A stretch of 64,000 bases of DNA, from assembly GCF_003426815.1 (NCBI RefSeq), contig NZ_QKYK01000028.1, forward strand, positions 1-64,000, in the 5' to 3' direction. Below, one piece after another: positions 60,663 through 64,000 of the stretch. The notes below the pieces were generated by a model, which was not told the DNA's origin, did no database searches, and worked only from the letters and a program-made list of their open reading frames with translations. How positions within the stretch are numbered: the stretch's first letter is position 1; each line of letters begins with the position of its first letter. The stretch comes from Desertimonas flava. GTDB lineage: Bacteria; Actinomycetota; Acidimicrobiia; Acidimicrobiales; Ilumatobacteraceae. The position numbers and the translations under genes were made by a program.

Positions 60663-60678
60663 GTAGGGATCCTCCTAC
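60663..60678 (+). promoter_or_regulatory. GTAGGG-type palindrome (before four-helix membrane gene)
   Basis: GTAGGGATCCTCCTAC lies 69 bases before the ATG at 60748, almost the same distance as the copy before DUF1269 (66). Confidence 0.6.
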
Positions 60679-60747
60679 GTGACGGGGCCGTGCGCCGGAG
60701 GGCCATCGTTGCTGCGTGACACCCGACTCGCACAGGAGCTGGCCGCA

Positions 60748-61164
60748 ATGATCCGACTGCTGATGCGCGTCGTCATGATGGTTGCGGGCAATGCTCTCGG
60801 GCTGATCGCCGCGGCGACTGCGCTCGACGACATGTCGTTGGCCGTCCGCGGGTTCCTCATCGCGGTCGGAGTGTTCACTGCGGTGCAGCTGCTCATCCAG
60901 CCTGCGCTCACTCTGCTCGGCCTGGACCGGGTGACGGCGCTGGCAGGGAGTTCGGCCCTGGTGTCGACCCTTGTCGCTCTGATCGTCACCGATGTCGTGT
61001 CCGACGGTCTGCGCATCCATGGCCTCGGCACGTGGGTGCTCGCCGCCGTCATCGTCTGGGTGGTGGCGCTCGTCGGAGGTCTGCTGCTGCCGATCGTCGT
61101 GTTCAAGCGCTGGACCGACCACGCCCGTGCTGAACGGCACCAAGAGGTCCACACCTGGCGATGA
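60748..61164 (+). CDS. Four-helix membrane protein, holin-family-like
   Basis: A 138-residue membrane protein with four hydrophobic segments and no charged domain, similar in layout to the phage-holin-family membrane proteins common in actinobacteria; no phage genes are near. AGGAG stands nine bases before the ATG. Function unknown. Confidence 0.75.
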   Translation: MIRLLMRVVMMVAGNALGLIAAATALDDMSLAVRGFLIAVGVFTAVQLLIQPALTLLGLDRVTALAGSSALVSTLVALIVTDVVSDGLRIHGLGTWVLAAVIVWVVALVGGLLLPIVVFKRWTDHARAERHQEVHTWR

Positions 61165-61234
61165 GCCGCTCCGCTCCGTAGCAATTCCATCCACTTCACC
61201 CATCCACCCCATTTCCCAACCTGGAGACACCGCC

Positions 61235-61636
61235 GTGCTTGCTTACGACTACCCAATCCTCGGTCTGCTCTGGACCCTCCTGATCGCCTTCCTCCTGATC
61301 GCCTGGCTCATGCTCGTGTTCCGGGTGATCGTCGACATCTTCCGGAGCAGCGATCTGGGCGGATTCGCCAAGGCCCTCTGGGCCATCTTCGTCGTCGTCC
61401 TCCCCTGGCTCGGGACGCTGGTGTACGTGATCGCACGCGGTCGGTCGATGGCCCAGCGCGACGTCGATGGCGCTCGGGCACAAGAGGCCGCCTTCCGGTC
61501 CTACGTGCAGGACGTCGCCGGCTCGGGCACAACGGCGAGCACGGCGGACGAGCTGGCCAAGCTGCACGATCTGCGAACGCAGGGAGTGCTCACCGACGCC
61601 GAGTTCGGAGCGCAGAAAGCCCGTCTGCTCGCCTAG
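61235..61636 (+). CDS. PLDc_N and SHOCT domain membrane protein
   Basis: A 133-residue protein: two N-terminal membrane helices with the PLDc_N pattern (FRVIVDIFRSSDLGGFAKALWAIFVVVLPWLGTLVYVIARG) and a C-terminal SHOCT (DELAKLHDLRTQGVLTDAEFGAQKARLL). GGAG eight bases before the GTG supports the start. It is the third SHOCT protein of the window. Confidence 0.87.
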   Translation: MLAYDYPILGLLWTLLIAFLLIAWLMLVFRVIVDIFRSSDLGGFAKALWAIFVVVLPWLGTLVYVIARGRSMAQRDVDGARAQEAAFRSYVQDVAGSGTTASTADELAKLHDLRTQGVLTDAEFGAQKARLLA

Positions 61637-61654
61637 CGGCAGCGCGCTGACCAT

Positions 61655-61684
61655 TGACGGGATGTGCCTGAGCACATCCCGTCA
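61655..61684. terminator. Bidirectional hairpin terminator
   Basis: A 13-bp perfect stem (TGACGGGATGTGC and its complement) with a CTGA loop lies between the convergent SHOCT and M16 genes. No T-run follows on either side. Confidence 0.7.
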
Positions 61685-61688
61685 TCGC

Positions 61689-62915
61689 TCAGTACTCGGG
61701 GCCGACGGCGACGGTGACGGGAGCGGCGGCGCCGTACACGTCGCGGATGACCCGCTGGACGTCGTCGCGGCGGACGCTCTCCCAGCGGGCGAGCTGGTCC
61801 TCGACGCTGCGGACCGAGCCGAGTGTGACGAGCATCCCACCGAGGCGGCTCATGCGGGCGCCGGTGTCCTCGAGGCCCATCTCGTAGGCGCCGGTGAGGT
61901 AGCCGACGGCGATCGCCAGCTCCTCGTCGGTGATGCCGCCGTCGACGAGTCGCTCGAGCTCGCTCAGCACGAGGCCGTGGACCTCACCGGCGTGCTCGGG
62001 CATCGCACCGGCGTACACCGACCACGCGCCGGCGTCGGCGTAGGCCGACGTCGCCGAGTACACGCTGTATGCGAGGCCGCGGCGCTCGCGGATCTCGTCG
62101 AACAGACGGCTGGACAATCCCCCGCCGAACACGTGGTTGACGACGTCGAGCGCTTCACGATCGGGGTGGTCCCGACGGAGCGACCGGCCGCCGATGGCGA
62201 GATGGACCTGCTCGGAATCGTCGTCGATGTCGACGTTCTCACCGACCGCCGCCGGTGCCGACCGCGGGATGTGCCCGTCGGTCGTCGGCATGTCGGCGAA
62301 CGCCGACTGGACGGCGTCGACCACATCGTCGTGATCCACGTCGCCGGCCAGGGCGACCACGGTGACGGGCGTCGTGTAATGGGCGCCGAAGAACGACCGC
62401 ACGTCGTCGGCCGTGATCGACCTGACGGTCTCGCGCTCCCCTGCAGTGTCCCGCCCGAGGCCGTGACCGGCGAAGAGCTGTTGCGTCAGCGTGCGGAGGG
62501 CGACGTCGTCGGGCGCGTCGTCGTCCATCGCCAGCTCCTCGAGGATGACCTGGCGCTCACTCTCGACGTCCTTGTCGGTGAGCTCGGAGTGGGTGAGCAC
62601 GTCGCCGAGCAACTCGAGCCCGAAGGCCGTGTGCCGGCTCGGGAGCCGGCAGTAGTAGGACGTGTACTCCTTGGCCGTGAAGGCGTTGATGTCGCCGCCG
62701 ACGCGGTCGACCGAACGTGAGATGTCCGTCGCCGACCTCGTGGGCGTGCCCTTGAACAGCAGGTGCTCGAGGAAGTGGCTGACACCGGCCTGCTCGGGAC
62801 GCTCATCACGCGACCCGACGCCGACCCACACGCCGATGGCCACCGACCGTGCGCCGTGCACACGGTCGGTGGCGATCGTCAGGCCGTTGTCGAGCCGACT
62901 GATCCGGTCGGTCAC
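61689..62915 (-). CDS. M16-family zinc metallopeptidase
   Basis: A 408-residue M16 peptidase (processing-peptidase type) with the inverted zinc motif HFLEH (H-x-x-E-H) near 50 and the third ligand Glu in ESERQVILEE about 75 residues on. The C-terminal half carries the FGGGLSSRLFDEIRERRGLAYSVYS substrate-binding block. Both halves look intact. GTG 62915 is the only good start, 34 bp after pnp, the usual neighbour of this gene in actinobacteria. Confidence 0.93.
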   Translation of the reverse strand: MTDRISRLDNGLTIATDRVHGARSVAIGVWVGVGSRDERPEQAGVSHFLEHLLFKGTPTRSATDISRSVDRVGGDINAFTAKEYTSYYCRLPSRHTAFGLELLGDVLTHSELTDKDVESERQVILEELAMDDDAPDDVALRTLTQQLFAGHGLGRDTAGERETVRSITADDVRSFFGAHYTTPVTVVALAGDVDHDDVVDAVQSAFADMPTTDGHIPRSAPAAVGENVDIDDDSEQVHLAIGGRSLRRDHPDREALDVVNHVFGGGLSSRLFDEIRERRGLAYSVYSATSAYADAGAWSVYAGAMPEHAGEVHGLVLSELERLVDGGITDEELAIAVGYLTGAYEMGLEDTGARMSRLGGMLVTLGSVRSVEDQLARWESVRRDDVQRVIRDVYGAAAPVTVAVGPEY

Positions 62916-62949
62916 AGAGGTACTACTGGCCTTCGCGACGCCGGAGTGC

Positions 62950-64000
62950 TCAGCGATGACGGCGGCGGCCGCGGTCGCGGTCGCCGCCACGACGGCCACC
63001 ACCGCCGTTTCCACCGTTGCCACGGTCGTCACCGGCCGGGCCGAGGTCGCCGAGCTCGTCGCGCAACTCGGAGTCGAACGTCTCCTCGAACGACACGTTG
63101 ACCACGGCCTCGCCCGCGGGAGCGGACTCCGAGGCCGCTGCCGTCTCGGCGCCGACCACGGCCGGCACGGCATCGCCGTCGCGGTCGGCAGCGGGCGCGT
63201 CGCCGACGGGGGTGAGGCTGACCTTGCCCTTGTCGTCGATCTCGTCGACACGCACCTCGATCTCCTGACCGAGGGTGAGCACGTCCTCGACCGCGGCGAT
63301 GCGGCGACCGCCACCGAGCTTGGAGATGTGCACCAGGCCGTCACGACCGGGAAGGATGTTGACGAACGCCCCGAACTTGGTGATGTTCACGACGCGGCCG
63401 TTGTAGGTCTTGCCGAGCTCGGCCTTGGGCGGGTCGACGATGGCGAGGATGGCGGCCTTGGCCTCCTCCATGCGCCAGGCCTCGACGGCGCCGATGGTGA
63501 CGATGCCCTGGACGCCGTCGTCGTCGACGCTGATGTCGGCGCCGGTCTCACCCTGGATGGTGTTGATGACCTTGCCCTTGGGCCCGATGACCTCGCCGAC
63601 CTTGTCGATCGGGATGTGGATCGTGGTGATCTTGGGCGCCGACTCGGCGACCTCGGTGCGGGGCGCGTCGATGGCGGCGTTCATCACGTCGAGGATCTCG
63701 AGGCGGGCGACCTTGGCCTGCTCGAGCGCGGCGGCGAGCACGTCGGCGGGGATGCCGTCGATCTTCGTGTCGAGCTGCAGAGCGGTGATCGCGTCGGCCG
63801 TACCGGCCACCTTGAAGTCCATGTCGCCGTAGGCGTCCTCGGCTCCGAGGATGTCGGTGAGCGTGGTGTACTTGCCGTCGGCGTACACGAGGCCCATGGC
63901 GATGCCGGCCACAGGCGCCTTGATCGGCACGCCGGCGTCCATCAGCGACAGGCTCGACGAGCACACCGACGCCATCGACGTCGACCCGTTCGAGCTCATC
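62950..64000 (-). CDS. pnp: Polyribonucleotide nucleotidyltransferase, C-terminal part
   Basis: The 3' portion (about 350 residues) of PNPase; the 5' part is beyond the right edge. Visible are the end of the second RNase PH domain ([17 protein letters not shown], then [24 protein letters not shown]), the KH domain ([25 protein letters not shown]), the S1 domain ([28 protein letters not shown]), and an acidic then Gly/Arg-rich tail. It degrades RNA phosphorolytically. The tail is longer than in many homologues. Confidence 0.96.
   Translation of the reverse strand, partial: MSSNGSTSMASVCSSSLSLMDAGVPIKAPVAGIAMGLVYADGKYTTLTDILGAEDAYGDMDFKVAGTADAITALQLDTKIDGIPADVLAAALEQAKVARLEILDVMNAAIDAPRTEVAESAPKITTIHIPIDKVGEVIGPKGKVINTIQGETGADISVDDDGVQGIVTIGAVEAWRMEEAKAAILAIVDPPKAELGKTYNGRVVNITKFGAFVNILPGRDGLVHISKLGGGRRIAAVEDVLTLGQEIEVRVDEIDDKGKVSLTPVGDAPAADRDGDAVPAVVGAETAAASESAPAGEAVVNVSFEETFDSELRDELGDLGPAGDDRGNGGNGGGGRRGGDRDRGRRRHR

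Noticed and set aside
1-64000. CRISPR arrays, insertion sequences, integrases, prophage or replication origin
   Set aside because: No spaced repeat series, transposase or integrase motif was found; the holin-like protein at 60748 has no phage neighbours.

Overview
The window is GC-rich, densely coding DNA with short gaps, many GTG starts, ATGA/GTGA gene overlaps and several leaderless promoters. These traits, together with LAL-type LuxR regulators and SHOCT and DUF1269 proteins, point to a high-GC actinobacterium. An Acidimicrobiia-like lineage is my guess from gene content and was not tested. No tRNA, rRNA, CRISPR array, insertion sequence or phage gene was seen.

Region A (1-25,605) is a catabolic island. 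It holds four paralogous family-5 extracellular solute-binding proteins (SBPs), with no permease or ATPase beside them. Around them lie three amidohydrolases, two alpha/beta-hydrolase-fold proteins that both lack the nucleophilic serine, two SDRs, two aldo/keto reductases, SnoaL-like, lipocalin-like and cupin proteins, an NHL-repeat protein and a MetE-like protein. An MFS exporter and a CoA module (crotonase, double CaiB/BaiF CoA-transferase, Ltp2-like thiolase-fold aldolase, DUF35 partner) complete it. Nearly every transcription unit starts at a copy of one palindrome, ATCRTATAYGAT, which also supplies the -10 box. Four of the sites or site pairs lie between divergent units, three of which have an SBP on one side. 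No regulator gene lies in the region, so the factor reading the palindrome is presumably encoded elsewhere. I read this as one regulon for uptake and breakdown of an unidentified, probably branched or cyclic, amide- or lactone-containing acid.

Region B (25,647-33,129) is housekeeping: a bPH2-SHOCT membrane protein, a UvrD-family helicase with an HRDC-like end, exonuclease III, an unusual PIN-like/S1/histone-H1-like fusion, a HAD hydrolase, dapB and a DinB-like protein.

Region C (33,321-41,466) is a complete oligopeptide-type ABC importer (Tat-exported SBP, two permeases, fused double ATPase) ending in a MalT-like LuxR regulator.

Region D (41,562-61,636) is a membrane and stress-type block: YihY/BrkB, GAP-family, AI-2E-family, MscS, two SulP transporters, DUF1269, DUF2254, GlsB/YeaQ and SHOCT proteins, with two large paralogous LAL regulators. 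Four good copies of a second palindrome, GTAGGG-N4-CCCTAC, lie upstream of its transcription units, suggesting a second local regulon, possibly read by one of the LAL proteins.

Region E (61,689-64,000) holds an M16 peptidase and the 3' part of pnp, which runs off the right edge.
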